From an uncultured Pelagibacteraceae bacterium (GTDB lineage Bacteria; Pseudomonadota; Alphaproteobacteria; Pelagibacterales; Pelagibacteraceae): DNA of 64,000 nucleotides. The stretch is from positions 240,021-304,020 of the forward strand of contig CACBEJ010000001.1 in the NCBI GenBank assembly GCA_902538255.1. Reading direction: 5' to 3'. Each line of letters begins with the position of its first letter. Positions within the stretch are counted from its first letter, which is position 1. The translations under genes were made by a program, and so were the position numbers. Below the pieces are notes generated by a model that ran no database searches, had not been told where the DNA came from, and saw nothing but the letters and a program-made list of their open reading frames with translations. Below, piece after piece: positions 1-12,547 of this stretch.

Positions 1-827
1 AAAAAATAAACGAAAAATTAAAAAAAGAAAAAGTTGATATAACTTTACCTGAAAGACCATTTGTTAGAGGAAAAGTTCATCCGGTCTCACAAACCATTGA
101 TGAAATTTCATCTATTTTCTCTGAAATAGGATTTAGTGTTGAGGAAGGCCCTGATGTTGAAAATGAATATAACAACTTTACTGCTTTAAACACACCTGAC
201 AATCATCCAGCAAGAGATATGCATGATACATTTTACTTAGATGAAAACAAAGAGGTTTTGTTACGAACTCATACTTCACCAGTTCAAATTAGAACAATGC
301 TAAAAGACAAACCCCCATTTAAGATCATTGCTCCTGGGAGAACTTATAGATCTGATAGTGATCAAACACATACACCAATGTTTCATCAAGTAGAAGGTTT
401 GCATATTGATACAAACATTAATATGGGGCATTTGAAAGGATGCTTGAATTATTTTATTAAAAAATTTTTTGAAGTCGAAAAAATTCAAATGAGATTTAGA
501 CCTAGTCATTTTCCATTCACAGAACCATCTGCAGAAGTCGATATTGGTTATGAAATAAAAGATGGTAAAATAATTATCGGAGAAGGAGATAAGTGGCTTG
601 AAATTTTAGGTTGTGGCATGGTGCATCCTAATGTTTTAAGAAATGTAAAAGTAGACCCATCTAAATATCAAGGATATGCCTTTGGCATAGGTATAGACCG
701 ATTAGCGATGCTTAAATACGGCATTAATGATTTAAGAGCGTTTTTTGATTGTGACTACAGATGGTTAAATCATTTTGGTTTTGATCCACTTGATGTTCCT
801 TCAAATTACAGAGGTTTAAGCAGATGA
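1..827 (+). CDS. pheS: Phenylalanyl-tRNA synthetase alpha subunit, 5' end outside window
   Basis: Catalytic alpha subunit of the (alpha-beta)2 PheRS that charges tRNA-Phe in the cytoplasm. The reading frame is open from base 3, so about 274 C-terminal residues are visible of a protein usually near 350; the N-terminal coiled coil lies upstream. Class II motif 2 is visible ([20 protein letters not shown]) and motif 3 near the end ([14 protein letters not shown]), with the typical Phe-binding segment between them. An internal ATG at 219 is not the start, because the upstream frame encodes family-typical sequence ([18 protein letters not shown]). The stop overlaps the pheT start as ATGA, indicating translational coupling. 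Very secure. Confidence 0.97.
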   Translation, partial: KINEKLKKEKVDITLPERPFVRGKVHPVSQTIDEISSIFSEIGFSVEEGPDVENEYNNFTALNTPDNHPARDMHDTFYLDENKEVLLRTHTSPVQIRTMLKDKPPFKIIAPGRTYRSDSDQTHTPMFHQVEGLHIDTNINMGHLKGCLNYFIKKFFEVEKIQMRFRPSHFPFTEPSAEVDIGYEIKDGKIIIGEGDKWLEILGCGMVHPNVLRNVKVDPSKYQGYAFGIGIDRLAMLKYGINDLRAFFDCDYRWLNHFGFDPLDVPSNYRGLSR

Positions 828-3232
828 AGATTACATATGATTGGTTAAAAGATCATTTAAAAGTAAGTGCTAAAGAAGATAAACTTCTTGAGAAACTAAC
901 AGACATAGGTCTTGAGGTTGAGAGTATTGAAAACTTATCTGAGGGATTAGATTTATTTAAGGTAGCAAAAATTACAAAAACAGAAAAGCATCCTAATGCA
1001 GATAAACTTAAAGTTTGTGATGTTGATGTTGGTAATAAAGAAATTAAAAAAGTTGTTTGTGGTGCTGCAAATGCGAGAGAGGGCCTTCTTACTATATATG
1101 CCCCACCAGGCGCAATAATTCCAAAAAACAAAACTAAACTTGTTGTTGCTAAAATAAGAGATGTTACATCTTATGGAATGCTATGTTCTGAATCTGAATT
1201 GAATTTATCAGATGAAAGTGAAGGGATTACTGAGCTTCCGTCATCAAAATATGCAAAAAATATTGGAAAAAGTTATTTTTCTAAACCAAGTTCTAATCTT
1301 ATAGATTTATCAATTACACCAAATAGACCAGACTGTCTTGGTGTTCGGGGGATAGCGAGAGATTTATCAGCTGCAGGTTTTGGAAACTTAAAACCAATAA
1401 AAGATAAAAAAATAAAATCTAATAAAAAACAAACCTTAAAAGTAAAAATAACAAAAGAAAAAAATCAAGGCTGTCTATCTTTTGGTAGCTGCTTGATAAC
1501 TAACGTCAAAAATACAAAAAGCCCTCAATGGCTTAAAGATAAATTGATTTCTACAGGACAAAAACCAATATCTGCGATTGTAGATATTACAAATTATGTC
1601 ATGATTGATATTAATCGTCCTTTGCATGCTTACGATGCTGACAAAATTGATAATGGAATAATTGTTAGAAATTCAAAGTCAGGAGAAGAATTTACTGCTC
1701 TAGATAATAAAAATTATAAACTAGATGATGGAATGTGTGTAATAAGTGATAACAAAGGTGTATTAGGTCTAGGAGGAATTATTGGAGGAACAAGATCTAG
1801 TACAGAGCTAGATACAAAAAATGTTTTATTAGAGTCGGCTTATTTTGATCCAAGATCAATCAGAAAAACTGCAAAAAAATTGAATATCGATACAGATGCT
1901 AAATTTAGATTTGAAAGAGGCATTGATCAATTATCTATTGAAGATGGATTAAATAAAGCAGCTTTTTTAATCAAAGAAATTTGTGGTGGTGAAATTAGTA
2001 AAATAGATATTCAAAAAATTGAGTCTTATAAAAACAAATTAATAAAATTTGAACCAAAAACATTTGAAAAAATTACTGGTTTTAAAATTTCAATCAAGGA
2101 AATGATAAACATTCTAGAAAAACTTGGTTTTAAATTAAAAAAAGAAAAAAAATTCTTAAAATTATTAGTTCCCTCTTGGAGACCAGATATTATTCAAGAA
2201 ATTGATGTAGTTGAGGAACTTGTAAGAATTTGTGGTTATGAAAAAATAAAAATAGAAAATCCTATTAAAGAAAGATTAAAAAATACTTTAAATCCAACTC
2301 AAAAGTTATTTCACTTTCTTCAAAGGGCAGTAGCATCTAAAGGATATTTGGAAGCAATTACTTGGTCTTTTACAGACTCTAAATATAATGATCACTTTAA
2401 AGAATACTGTAAAGAAATAAAAATTATAAATCCAATTAGTTCTGAATTGGGAGTATTAAGAAATTCAATTTTTTCAAATTTAGTAATGAACATGAGCAAA
2501 AACTTAGATAGAGGAATTAAGGATCTATCAATATTTGAAATAGGGCCAATATTTTATGGTTCACAACCTGGAGAACAGACTACAGTTCTTTGTGGTTTGT
2601 CCGCTGGAAAAAAATCTAGACTTTCATGGATTGAAAAAGAGAGGCATATTGACGTTTTTGACATTAAAAGAGATGTTATACAAACTTTAGTAGAAGCTGG
2701 TTATGATTCAGAAAAATTTTATATTGACGATGAAAGCCCTAATTATTACCATCCAGGAAAATCAGGTAGAGTATTTTTAAATAAGGGAAAAGATGAAGTC
2801 GCTGCTTATTTTGGTGAAATTCATCCGAATATCATCAAAACACTTGATATTAAAACAGATTCTTTAGTAGGATTTGAAATATTTCTAGACAATTTAAAAC
2901 AACCAAAAAAATCTTTAAAAGATCTAAAATCAAAATATTCGGTATCTGACTTCCAAAAATCTGAGAGAGATTTTGCATTTATAGTTGATAAAAAAATAAG
3001 TGTGCAAGATTTAGTAAGTGTTATATCAAATATTGATAAAAATTTAATTTCAAATATTAAAGTTTTTGACGTTTACGAGGGAGACAATATTCCTGAGAAT
3101 AATAAATCAATTGCTATAAGTGTTACTATACAATCGTCGGAAAAAACTTTAACGGATAATGACTTAGAAAAAATTAATAATTTGATTATAGAAAAAGTTG
3201 AAAATAAAATTGGTGCTAAAATCCGTTCCTAA
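824..3232 (+). CDS. pheT: Phenylalanyl-tRNA synthetase beta subunit
   Basis: Beta subunit of PheRS, the partner of the upstream pheS product; it binds tRNA and carries the editing site. At 802 residues it has the full bacterial length. Order of domains: N-terminal EMAP-like tRNA-binding fold (about residues 40-150, [13 protein letters not shown]), B3/B4 editing region (about 210-390, with [15 protein letters not shown]), B5 domain (about 400-475), the catalytic-like core, and the C-terminal FDX-ACB anticodon-binding domain (last 95 residues, [15 protein letters not shown]). The start overlaps the pheS stop by four bases. lepA follows after three bases. Nothing is missing or unusual. Confidence 0.97.
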   Translation: MKITYDWLKDHLKVSAKEDKLLEKLTDIGLEVESIENLSEGLDLFKVAKITKTEKHPNADKLKVCDVDVGNKEIKKVVCGAANAREGLLTIYAPPGAIIPKNKTKLVVAKIRDVTSYGMLCSESELNLSDESEGITELPSSKYAKNIGKSYFSKPSSNLIDLSITPNRPDCLGVRGIARDLSAAGFGNLKPIKDKKIKSNKKQTLKVKITKEKNQGCLSFGSCLITNVKNTKSPQWLKDKLISTGQKPISAIVDITNYVMIDINRPLHAYDADKIDNGIIVRNSKSGEEFTALDNKNYKLDDGMCVISDNKGVLGLGGIIGGTRSSTELDTKNVLLESAYFDPRSIRKTAKKLNIDTDAKFRFERGIDQLSIEDGLNKAAFLIKEICGGEISKIDIQKIESYKNKLIKFEPKTFEKITGFKISIKEMINILEKLGFKLKKEKKFLKLLVPSWRPDIIQEIDVVEELVRICGYEKIKIENPIKERLKNTLNPTQKLFHFLQRAVASKGYLEAITWSFTDSKYNDHFKEYCKEIKIINPISSELGVLRNSIFSNLVMNMSKNLDRGIKDLSIFEIGPIFYGSQPGEQTTVLCGLSAGKKSRLSWIEKERHIDVFDIKRDVIQTLVEAGYDSEKFYIDDESPNYYHPGKSGRVFLNKGKDEVAAYFGEIHPNIIKTLDIKTDSLVGFEIFLDNLKQPKKSLKDLKSKYSVSDFQKSERDFAFIVDKKISVQDLVSVISNIDKNLISNIKVFDVYEGDNIPENNKSIAISVTIQSSEKTLTDNDLEKINNLIIEKVENKIGAKIRS

Positions 3233-3235
3233 AAA

Positions 3236-5044
3236 ATGAGTTCAATTGATAACATAAGAAATTTTGCAATAATTGCACATATTGATCATGGAAAATCAAC
3301 TATTGCTGATCGCATTATCCACAGTTGTGGTGGATTAACTGAAAGAGAGATGAAAGCTCAAGTTTTAGATTCAATGGATATTGAAAGAGAAAGAGGTATC
3401 ACGATTAAAGCCCAAACAGTTAAATTAAATTATAAAGCTAAAAATGGAAAAAATTATATTTTAAATATTATTGATACTCCAGGTCATGTAGATTTTAGTT
3501 ACGAAGTAAGTAGATCTTTATACGCATGTGAAGGTTCAATTTTAATTGTAGATAGTACACAGGGTGTTGAAGCACAAACTTTAGCAAATGTTTATCAAGC
3601 TTTAGATACTAATCATGAGATTGTACCGGTTTTAAATAAAGTTGATTTACCTGCATCTGATTTAGTTAGAACGAAAAAACAAATTGAGGATGTGATAGGA
3701 ATTGATACCGAAAATGCAATTCCATGTTCAGGTAAAACTGGTGAAGGAATAGAAAATATCTTAGAGCAAATAATTACAACATTACCTGCTCCTGAGGGAA
3801 AAAGTTCAGCGCATTTAAAATGTTTATTAGTTGATAGCTGGTACGACACGTATCTAGGCGTAGTAATTTTAGTCAGAGTGATTGACGGTAAACTTTCAAA
3901 ACACATGAAAATAAAGATGATGTCAACCAATCAAGAATATATTGTTGAAAAAGTAGGAGTTTTTACCCCAAAACCAGTAGATATAAATGAATTAAAAACA
4001 GGTGAAATTGGATTTATTACAACTGGGATTAAAGTTTTATCTGAAACAAAAGTTGGAGATACAATTTGTGATGCTTTACAACCATTAAAAGAAGCACTGC
4101 CTGGATTTAAACCAAGTAAACCAGTGGTATTTTGTGGATTATTTCCTGTTGATAGTTCAGAATTTCAGAAACTAAAAGATGGTTTAGCTAAATTACAATT
4201 GAATGATGCTAGTTTTTCATTTGAACCCGAGTCTTCATCTGCTTTAGGCTTAGGTTTTCGATGTGGATTTTTAGGTTTACTCCATTTAGAGATTGTTACA
4301 GAAAGACTAGAAAGAGAGTTTGACGTAAATTTATTAACAACAACACCAGGAGTTGTTTACAAAGTTCATTTACACAATGGAAATATAATCGATTTACAAA
4401 ATCCATCAAGCTTACCTGACCCCACTTTAATTAAATACGTAGAAGAGCCTTGGATAAAAGCAACAATAATAACACCTGATCAATATTTAGGATCAATAAT
4501 TAAAATGTGTCAGGATAAAAGAGGTGTTCAAACTAATTTAAGTTATTCAGGAAATAGAGCTGTAGTAAATTATGAACTCCCTTTAAATGAAGTAGTTTTT
4601 GATTTTAATGATAGATTAAAATCTATGACTAGTGGATATGCTAGTTTTGATTATGAGATTATTCAACATAGAGAAGGAGATTTGGTAAAACTTGGAATCT
4701 TAGTAAATGGTGAATCTGTTGATGCTTTAGCCATGATGATACATAAGGATTTTGCTCAAAAAACCGGAAGGGAAGTTTGTGAAAAATTAAAAGATTTAAT
4801 ACCACGCCATAATTTTATGATACCACTGCAAGCTGCAATAGGTGGAAAAATTATTGCAAGAGAAACAATAAAAGGATTTAAAAAAGATGTGCTCACTAAA
4901 ATTCATGGTGGCGGTGCAACAGATAGAAAAAGAAAATTATTAGAAAAACAAAAAAAAGGTAAGGCCAGGTCCAAACAGTTTGGAAGAGTAGAAATACCAC
5001 AAGAAGCTTTCATAGGCGTGCTAAAAATTAATAAACAAAATTAA
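3236..5044 (+). CDS. lepA: Elongation factor 4 (ribosome back-translocase GTPase)
   Basis: Translational GTPase that acts on stalled or mistranslocated ribosomes. At 602 residues it has the standard LepA length. G motifs: AHIDHGKST at 14-22, [13 protein letters not shown] (switch I), [17 protein letters not shown] and the SGKTGEGI segment typical of LepA. Domain II, the domain III/V EF-G-like parts and the LepA-specific basic C-terminus ([19 protein letters not shown]) follow. It starts three bases after pheT, so it probably shares that transcript. It marks the left edge of the accessory block that begins five bases downstream. Confidence 0.97.
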   Translation: MSSIDNIRNFAIIAHIDHGKSTIADRIIHSCGGLTEREMKAQVLDSMDIERERGITIKAQTVKLNYKAKNGKNYILNIIDTPGHVDFSYEVSRSLYACEGSILIVDSTQGVEAQTLANVYQALDTNHEIVPVLNKVDLPASDLVRTKKQIEDVIGIDTENAIPCSGKTGEGIENILEQIITTLPAPEGKSSAHLKCLLVDSWYDTYLGVVILVRVIDGKLSKHMKIKMMSTNQEYIVEKVGVFTPKPVDINELKTGEIGFITTGIKVLSETKVGDTICDALQPLKEALPGFKPSKPVVFCGLFPVDSSEFQKLKDGLAKLQLNDASFSFEPESSSALGLGFRCGFLGLLHLEIVTERLEREFDVNLLTTTPGVVYKVHLHNGNIIDLQNPSSLPDPTLIKYVEEPWIKATIITPDQYLGSIIKMCQDKRGVQTNLSYSGNRAVVNYELPLNEVVFDFNDRLKSMTSGYASFDYEIIQHREGDLVKLGILVNGESVDALAMMIHKDFAQKTGREVCEKLKDLIPRHNFMIPLQAAIGGKIIARETIKGFKKDVLTKIHGGGATDRKRKLLEKQKKGKARSKQFGRVEIPQEAFIGVLKINKQN

Positions 5045-5048
5045 TATT

Positions 5049-5756
5049 ATGAGATTTTTGAGAGATTTTTTTAGAAGTATAAAATATAAATTAAAATTTA
5101 TTGGAATAAAAAAAAACTTAAATTATAGCTATTTATCTAATGGCAACACAAATCAAGAATTAAAGGATTTAATGGATCAGTATGGAAGCGACAAAGGGGG
5201 GAAAAATAATCATCATAATTTCACTTATTACTATTCTCAAATATTTAACAGTAAAAAAGAAAAAATAAAAAATTTTTTAGAGATTGGATTGGGTACAAAC
5301 AATACAGATATTCCAAGCAATATGGGACAGGAGGGAAAACCATTAGCTTCACTTAGAGCTTGGAGAGACTATTTTGTTAACGCTAATATTTATGGCGCTG
5401 ACATTGATAAAAGTATCTTAAAAAATGAGGAGAGAATCAAAACTTATTTTGTTGACCAAACTAATTCAAAATCTATTGCAGATATGTTCAAAAATATTGG
5501 TATTTCTAAATTTGATGTGATTTTAGAGGATGGTCTTCATGAATTTAATGCCAATATTTGTTTTTTTGAAAATTCAATTAGATTTTTGGCTGATGATGGG
5601 ACTTATATTATTGAGGACGTATATTACAAAGATCAAGAAAAATTTATAAAATATTTTGAAAAAAAAAAATATAATTTTTCAATTATTGATATCTTTCACC
5701 ATAAAAATATTGCCAATAACTGTTTGATAGTAATAGAAAAAAATGAGAAAGAATAA
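5049..5756 (+). CDS. Putative class I SAM-dependent methyltransferase
   Basis: 235 residues. Residues about 75-160 carry a Rossmann methyltransferase pattern: a glycine-rich motif I (NFLEIGLGTNN), an acidic strand-2 end (YGADIDKS), and a motif IV/post-I region (KFDVILEDGLHEF ... DGTYIIEDV). This resembles small-molecule or sugar O-methyltransferases found in polysaccharide clusters; the acceptor cannot be read from sequence. A short basic N-terminus (about 45 residues) precedes the fold. It follows lepA by four bases and its stop overlaps the next gene by 14 bases, so it belongs to the local glycan block. Fold call fairly safe; substrate unknown. Confidence 0.72.
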   Translation: MRFLRDFFRSIKYKLKFIGIKKNLNYSYLSNGNTNQELKDLMDQYGSDKGGKNNHHNFTYYYSQIFNSKKEKIKNFLEIGLGTNNTDIPSNMGQEGKPLASLRAWRDYFVNANIYGADIDKSILKNEERIKTYFVDQTNSKSIADMFKNIGISKFDVILEDGLHEFNANICFFENSIRFLADDGTYIIEDVYYKDQEKFIKYFEKKKYNFSIIDIFHHKNIANNCLIVIEKNEKE

Positions 5757-6552
5757 AATTTTTGACTGCATAACTTTTTTTGATGAAAATTTTTTAACTA
5801 ATTTAAGATTTGAGATTTTAGATAAAGTTGTAGATTATTTTATTGTTTGTGAATCCAAGTTTGATCATAAGGGTGGTCCTAAGCCTATAAATTTTTTTTT
5901 AAAGAATAATAAATTTAAAAATAGAGTGAGACATTTAGTTATTGAGGAACAATTTCCAGATTTATCAAATGGATGGTTAGCAGAAAGTTATCAGAGAGAA
6001 AAAATATTTAATGGTTTAAATGATGCAAGTGATGATGATTATATTATTTTTTCTGACTCTGATGAAATTCCCAACCCAAAAATATTAGAAAATTTTTCTT
6101 TAAAAAAAAAATTTGCAATTTTTCTTCAAAAAATGTTTGTTTATAAAATTAATATTTTTAATAAATATGAAACACCCTGGGAGGGTACAAGAATTTGTCA
6201 AAAGAAATTTTTAAAAAGTTTTACTTTTTTAAGAAAAAAAATTGTTAAGAGAAATGTTTTCAAACCTTTTTGGAGAGTTGATATTGAAAAAAATATTGAA
6301 ATAATTGAAAATGGAGGCTGGCATTTTAATAATCTCTATAATATAGAAACAATCTCAAAAAAAATTAAAATATTTCCTCATTCTGAATTTCATTCAGACG
6401 AATATACAAATTTAGAAAAAATTAAAGTAAGAATAGATAATCTAGAAGATCTTTTTGGTAGGGGACATGTATATGAAAAAGTTTCGTTAGATAAAAATTA
6501 TCCACAATATATTCTAGAAAACTTAAAACTCTTCAAGGATTATATAATTTAA
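5743..6552 (+). CDS. Glycosyltransferase family 17 (GT17-like)
   Basis: 269 residues resembling GT17 (the family of eukaryotic beta-1,4-N-acetylglucosaminyltransferase III, also seen in bacterial and viral glycan clusters). Visible hallmarks are the N-terminal IFDCITFFDENFLTNLRFE, the VCESKFDHKG segment, and the DxD-type metal/nucleotide-sugar site IIFSDSDEIPNP near residue 105, followed by the GGWHFNNL segment. It presumably adds a sugar to a surface glycan or lipid-linked oligosaccharide at the inner membrane or cytosol. It overlaps the upstream methyltransferase by 14 bases. Its last codons (FKDYII-stop) recur as a DNA echo near 7345-7363. Confidence 0.8.
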   Translation: MRKNKIFDCITFFDENFLTNLRFEILDKVVDYFIVCESKFDHKGGPKPINFFLKNNKFKNRVRHLVIEEQFPDLSNGWLAESYQREKIFNGLNDASDDDYIIFSDSDEIPNPKILENFSLKKKFAIFLQKMFVYKINIFNKYETPWEGTRICQKKFLKSFTFLRKKIVKRNVFKPFWRVDIEKNIEIIENGGWHFNNLYNIETISKKIKIFPHSEFHSDEYTNLEKIKVRIDNLEDLFGRGHVYEKVSLDKNYPQYILENLKLFKDYII

Positions 6553-6553
6553 A

Positions 6554-7249
6554 GTGTTTAAAATTTTTTTTTTAATAAAGAGCAAATCATCATTTAAAAT
6601 ATGTTTGAATTTTTTAATAAGTAAATTTAAAAACATTCTAGATAAAAAAAAAATTGTATCATCTAAAAGGAAGCATCAATCATTTATAAAGACCAAAAAA
6701 ATTACAAAAGATTATTTTTCCTCACATGCATTTAACTTTTTGAATTATTTAAAAAATTTAAAAGCAGACTTTGATTACCTTGAGATAGGATCTTATGAGG
6801 GTAATTCAGCAATATTTGTAGCTAAAAATTTTGATAAATCAAAAATATATTGTGTAGATAACTGGGAACAAACGAATGAATATGCTGATCATAAGAATTA
6901 CTATAGTGTTGAAAAAAATTTTGATCTTAATATAAAAGATTATAAAAATGTATCTAAAATTAAAATGTCTAGTGACGATTTCTTTTTAGAAAATAGAAAA
7001 AATTTTGATGTAGTTTATATTGATGGTTATCATTATGGACCTCAAGTTTTAAAAGATTGTAAAAACGCTTGGAAATACCTTAAAAATAACGGCTACTTAG
7101 TTTGTGATGATTATATTTGGAACTTTTATAAAAATATAGAAGAGAATCCATGTTATGCTATTAATCAATTTTTAAGTGAAATTAATGGTTATTTTAAAAT
7201 TGAAAAAATTTCAAATAGTCAAATTTTTATAAAAAAGATTAATTCATAA
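6554..7249 (+). CDS. Putative class I SAM-dependent methyltransferase (Methyltransf_24 type)
   Basis: 231 residues. After a basic, lysine-rich N-terminus (about 55 residues) comes a compact methyltransferase fold: motif I YLEIGSYEGNSAIF, strand 2 IYCVDNWEQ, then FDVVYIDGYHYGPQVLKD and a late LVCDDYIW strand. This is the pattern of Methyltransf_24-like enzymes common in glycan clusters. The start is GTG at 6554, one base after the GT17 stop; no better ATG lies upstream without overlap. Substrate unknown; probably a sugar or sugar-amine in the same pathway as the flanking glycosyltransferases. Confidence 0.7.
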   Translation: MFKIFFLIKSKSSFKICLNFLISKFKNILDKKKIVSSKRKHQSFIKTKKITKDYFSSHAFNFLNYLKNLKADFDYLEIGSYEGNSAIFVAKNFDKSKIYCVDNWEQTNEYADHKNYYSVEKNFDLNIKDYKNVSKIKMSSDDFFLENRKNFDVVYIDGYHYGPQVLKDCKNAWKYLKNNGYLVCDDYIWNFYKNIEENPCYAINQFLSEINGYFKIEKISNSQIFIKKINS

Positions 7250-7262
7250 AGTTTTATAACCG

Positions 7263-7363
7263 ATGAAATATAAGTTTTTTAACATATGCCAAGTATCTTT
7301 AAAGAGAGACATTTCACTTACAATTAAAAATTACGAAAAATTTTAAAGACTATATAATTTAAA
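7263..7363 (+). pseudogene. Possible remnant of a glycan-biosynthesis gene
   Basis: The 125-base gap between the methyltransferase and the next gene contains an ATG-initiated run of 27 codons (MKYKFFNICQVSLKRD...NYEKF) that ends in TAA. It looks like the first residues of a longer protein rather than a complete peptide. Dropping one T at the stop would continue the frame as KFKDYII-stop. The final bases (TATATAATTTAAA, 7351-7363) repeat the end of the GT17 gene at 6541-6553. I read this as a decayed or recombination-clipped gene; the parent family is not certain, and noncoding coincidence in AT-rich DNA is possible. Confidence 0.35.
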
Positions 7364-7374
7364 ATATATTTTTA

Positions 7375-8226
7375 ATGAAAAATTTATTTCTTTGTTCATT
7401 TGCAAGCTCTGATTTAAAAAGAAGCGCAGTAAGATTTGAAGAGCAAGCTATTAATATGCGTATTTATAAAAAAATCAAAATATATGGATATAACGATTTA
7501 TCGAAAGAAAAAAAAATACAAATCAGCAATTTTTTCAAAATTAAACAAAAAAGATTATATGGTTATGCTTGTTGGAAAGCATTTGTCATAAAAAAATTAT
7601 TAGATCAGATGCCAGAAGACTCTATACTACAGTATTCTGATATAGGTTGTCACTTAAATTCTAAAGGCTTAAATAGACTAGAGGAATACGTTAGACTGTG
7701 TGATAAAAATGGTATTTTAACATTTCAGTATAAAAAACCGAATTTTGAAAACTTCAATAATTTTAAATTTCAAGAATATTACGAATATCAATATACAAAA
7801 GCAGATGCTTGGAAATATTTAAACATTAGCGATAATTCAGAAATATTGAAAACAAAACAAATTTGGTCTGGAACAATTTTTTTTAAAAACAATAAGTTTG
7901 CTAGGGAGATATTGGACAAATGGAATAGTTTATTAGATATTAACAAATTAATTGATGATAGTGCTTCTATATCAAAAAATCATAAAGATTTTATAGAACA
8001 TAGACATGACCAAAGTTTATTTTCATTGATATGTAAAAAAAGAAACGTTTATAGTCTTTCAGCCTCAGAATGTGAATGGGCTGAAGTAAATAATTCTAGA
8101 ACATGGGATCATTTAATTAATTTTCCAATCCATGCAAGAAGAGATAAAAGATATAATTTTTTAAAACGTTTTTTTAATAGACAAAAAAAAAATCTTAACA
8201 GGATGTTTAATTATGAAAAAAATTGA
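7375..8226 (+). CDS. Putative glycosyltransferase-like protein
   Basis: 283 residues with no family I can name securely. It shows features shared by GT-A-like proteins of surface-glycan clusters: a KRLYGYACWKAFVIKKLLDQ segment (compare the GYGYWxWKP type motif), then a strand ending in an acidic-rich site, DSILQYSDIGC, near residue 88, and later IWSGTIFFKNN and the EHRHDQSLFSLIC segment near residue 210. The arrangement suggests nucleotide-sugar binding, but this is inference. It lies between methyltransferase and DUF4422 genes, overlapping the latter by 14 bases, consistent with a co-transcribed glycan pathway. Confidence 0.55.
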   Translation: MKNLFLCSFASSDLKRSAVRFEEQAINMRIYKKIKIYGYNDLSKEKKIQISNFFKIKQKRLYGYACWKAFVIKKLLDQMPEDSILQYSDIGCHLNSKGLNRLEEYVRLCDKNGILTFQYKKPNFENFNNFKFQEYYEYQYTKADAWKYLNISDNSEILKTKQIWSGTIFFKNNKFAREILDKWNSLLDINKLIDDSASISKNHKDFIEHRHDQSLFSLICKKRNVYSLSASECEWAEVNNSRTWDHLINFPIHARRDKRYNFLKRFFNRQKKNLNRMFNYEKN

Positions 8227-9010
8227 AATGTATTGTGTTACAAATAAAGATTCTCCTCATTTAAATAAGACTCCTTATAATCTTGCTGCTGTTGGAAGAA
8301 ACCACTTTTCAAAAAATTATCTTAGGTGTGATAATAAAGACAATATTTTTTACAAAGAAAAAAATTACTCTGAGTTAACATTTCATTATTGGTATTGGAA
8401 AAATATGTTAAGTTTTAATAAAAGTGAGTGGATCGGATTTTGTCAAAGAAGAAGATTTTGGATTAAAAAAGAGTCAGTAGGTCAAAGAATAAACGTAAAA
8501 AATCTCAATGATCATTTATTAACCCATATTCCTGATAATATTGGAGATATAGAAAGTATAATATGTGAATCCATATCTGTGACTGGATCTAAAAGAAGTA
8601 AAATTTTTAAAAGAGGCTGGAGAAATATAATTAAAAATCCATCAATTTTTTTTAATAGAAAAAAACACAATATTTTACTTCATTTTGATATGTATCACGG
8701 ATACGGAAATCTAAATAAAGCAATCAACGTCTTGAACGATGAGGATAGAGAAGAATTTAGAAATTTTGTTAATGTAAATAATATCTTTAATCCACATATC
8801 ATGTTCATTTCAAAACATGAAGTTTTAGATAAATGGTTTAAATCATTGTTTCCATGGCTGGAAAGATGTGAGAAGGTATTTGGATTTAATGATTTACTTG
8901 GCTATGATAAAACTAGATTGTATGCTTATTTAGCTGAAAGATATCTTTCATTTTGGTTTAAAAAATATACCAAATATTTAGAGCAGCCATGGATTACAAT
9001 TGAAACTTAG
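8213..9010 (+). CDS. DUF4422-type glycosyltransferase-like protein
   Basis: 265 residues matching the layout of DUF4422 proteins, which occur in capsule and exopolysaccharide loci and are thought to be glycosyltransferases. Visible features are [13 protein letters not shown] followed by [13 protein letters not shown] (the family's 'W.WKN ... GxCxxRR' core), the [18 protein letters not shown] segment and a C-terminal [16 protein letters not shown]. The glycan product is unknown. It overlaps the previous gene by 14 bases. Its TAG stop supplies the first base of tRNA-Ser, so the accessory block abuts the tRNA without a spacer. Confidence 0.7.
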   Translation: MKKIEMYCVTNKDSPHLNKTPYNLAAVGRNHFSKNYLRCDNKDNIFYKEKNYSELTFHYWYWKNMLSFNKSEWIGFCQRRRFWIKKESVGQRINVKNLNDHLLTHIPDNIGDIESIICESISVTGSKRSKIFKRGWRNIIKNPSIFFNRKKHNILLHFDMYHGYGNLNKAINVLNDEDREEFRNFVNVNNIFNPHIMFISKHEVLDKWFKSLFPWLERCEKVFGFNDLLGYDKTRLYAYLAERYLSFWFKKYTKYLEQPWITIET

Positions 9011-9099
9011 GAGAGGTGGCCGAGTGGTTGAAGGCGCACGCTTGGAAAGCGTGTAAAGGAGCAATTCTTTCATGGGTTCGAATCCCATTCTCTCCGCCA
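9010..9099 (+). tRNA. tRNA-Ser (GGA)
   Basis: A 90-nt class II tRNA with an encoded CCA. The acceptor stem is GGAGAGG (9010-9016) paired to TCTCTCC, the discriminator base is G, and the anticodon loop TTGGAAA gives GGA. A long variable arm (about 9054-9074) and a canonical T-loop (TTCGAAT) are present, as expected for serine. Base 1 is the G of the upstream CDS stop codon, a one-base overlap on the same strand. The accessory glycan block lies immediately 5'. Confidence 0.97.
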
Positions 9100-9119
9100 T
9101 TAATTAAGCCTTATATTTC

Positions 9120-9150
9120 AACATTAATAAACACTTTTTATTAATTGTTT
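9120..9150 (+). terminator. Possible weak terminator after tRNA-Ser
   Basis: An AT-only hairpin: TTAATAAA (9124-9131) pairs with TTTATTAA (9137-9144) over the loop CACTT, and the stem can be extended by a few flanking bases. It is followed by a short T run. The stem has no GC and would be weak, so termination is only suggested by its position between tRNA-Ser and the gyrB promoter. Confidence 0.3.
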
Positions 9151-9181
9151 AAAAAGATAAATCAGCAATTATTTTAAAAAA

Positions 9182-9190
9182 TGTTATAAT
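9182..9190 (+). promoter_or_regulatory. gyrB promoter, extended -10
   Basis: TGTTATAAT at 9182-9190 is a perfect extended -10 (TGnTATAAT), 22 bases before the gyrB ATG. No convincing -35 is visible at the right spacing, which fits an extended -10 promoter. It lies in the only sizeable gap between tRNA-Ser and gyrB. Confidence 0.55.
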
Positions 9191-9203
9191 TTATTTTTCC
9201 TAA

Positions 9204-11264
<2,061 letters not shown>

Positions 11265-11266
11265 AA

Positions 11267-12547
11267 ATGAAGTTTTTTGAAACTTCAAAATATTTTTCAT
11301 TTAAAAAATCAACTTATATAACATTAAGATGGATTGGAATTATAGGTCAATTGATTGCAGTAAATTTTGTATATTTTTTTTTAAATTCTGACTTTAATGT
11401 TACCACATCAAATATAATAATATTTTTTGGTGTATTAAGTAATTTATATTTGATTTTTATTTATAAACAAACACAACTTTCAGATAGGTCTGCATTTCTA
11501 TTCTTACTAATAGATATTTTGCAATTAGGTATTCTTCTTTATTTATCAGGGGGGGTAACCAATCCATTTGTAATTTTTATATTAATACCAAGTGTTTTTT
11601 CTTCATCAAACTTAAGTTTAAGAACTAATACTTTATTAGTAATACTAACAATAATTATAATTATATTTTTAACACTTGATCACAAAGATTTGCCAATTAA
11701 TTTAAATAGTGATTTTCATAATAATCATTATTTTTATTATTCCATCCCAATATCATTAATCATAGCTTTAGTGTTCTTAAACTACTTCGCAATGACATTT
11801 GGAACACAATCTAGATTGAGAAAAGAAGCTTTAGGCAAAATGGAAGAAGTAATGGCCAAAGAACATGAGCTTTTATCTTTAGGTGGTCAGGCTGCTGCTG
11901 CAGCACATTCTTTAGGAACCCCGTTATCAACAATTACAATTATTGCTCATGATTTAATGAAGCAATTTAAGGGACAGAAAGATATAGAAAAAGATATTGA
12001 ATTATTAAATAGTCAGGTTAACCGATGTAATGAGATTCTAAAGCGTTTAACTCTTAATCCCGTTGAAGAAGATGAATTTATTGATAAAGATATTAACATG
12101 AGAGATTATTTGAATGAAATTATTTTGTCATTCAAAGAAATTAGTAAAAAAAATTTTGTGTTTAATTTTGATCAAGACTCAAACCCCAAAAAGATAAATA
12201 AATCAATTGAAATAGTATACGGACTAAGAAATTTTATAGGGAATGCTAATAAATTTGCTAAAAACACTATTTTCATCAATTTAAAAAGTGATAGTGAAAT
12301 TACGGAGATTACCGTTGAAGATGATGGATATGGTTATCCTAGAGACATTATTTCAAAAATTGGAGAACCCTATTTAAAATCTAATTATTCTAAAGATAGA
12401 TCGAAGGAAGGTTTAGGTCTTGGATTGTTTATTGGAAAAACCTTACTAGAAAAAAATTTTGCATCAGTGAATTGTAGGAACTCAAAAACCCGTAGTGGTG
12501 CAGAAATTAATATAAGATGGAAAAATAAAGAATTATTTAATATTTAG
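11267..12547 (+). CDS. regB: Redox-sensing histidine kinase, RegB/PrrB/ActS family
   Basis: Membrane sensor kinase of the RegB family, which in other alphaproteobacteria senses ubiquinone redox state and phosphorylates RegA to control energy metabolism. The N-terminal 180 residues form about six membrane segments. The quinone-binding heptad GGVTNPF is at 95-101. The H-box contains His214 in [13 protein letters not shown] cysteine at 254 (NRCNEILKR) sits where RegB carries its redox-active Cys. The ATP-binding N and G boxes ([17 protein letters not shown]) follow. No regA lies in the window. The gene converges with cobT and overlaps it by four bases. Confidence 0.9.
   Translation: MKFFETSKYFSFKKSTYITLRWIGIIGQLIAVNFVYFFLNSDFNVTTSNIIIFFGVLSNLYLIFIYKQTQLSDRSAFLFLLIDILQLGILLYLSGGVTNPFVIFILIPSVFSSSNLSLRTNTLLVILTIIIIIFLTLDHKDLPINLNSDFHNNHYFYYSIPISLIIALVFLNYFAMTFGTQSRLRKEALGKMEEVMAKEHELLSLGGQAAAAAHSLGTPLSTITIIAHDLMKQFKGQKDIEKDIELLNSQVNRCNEILKRLTLNPVEEDEFIDKDINMRDYLNEIILSFKEISKKNFVFNFDQDSNPKKINKSIEIVYGLRNFIGNANKFAKNTIFINLKSDSEITEITVEDDGYGYPRDIISKIGEPYLKSNYSKDRSKEGLGLGLFIGKTLLEKNFASVNCRNSKTRSGAEINIRWKNKELFNI

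Noticed and set aside
219-221. Internal ATG as the pheS start
   Set aside because: The frame is open from base 3 and encodes family-typical PheS sequence upstream, so the gene simply begins outside the window.
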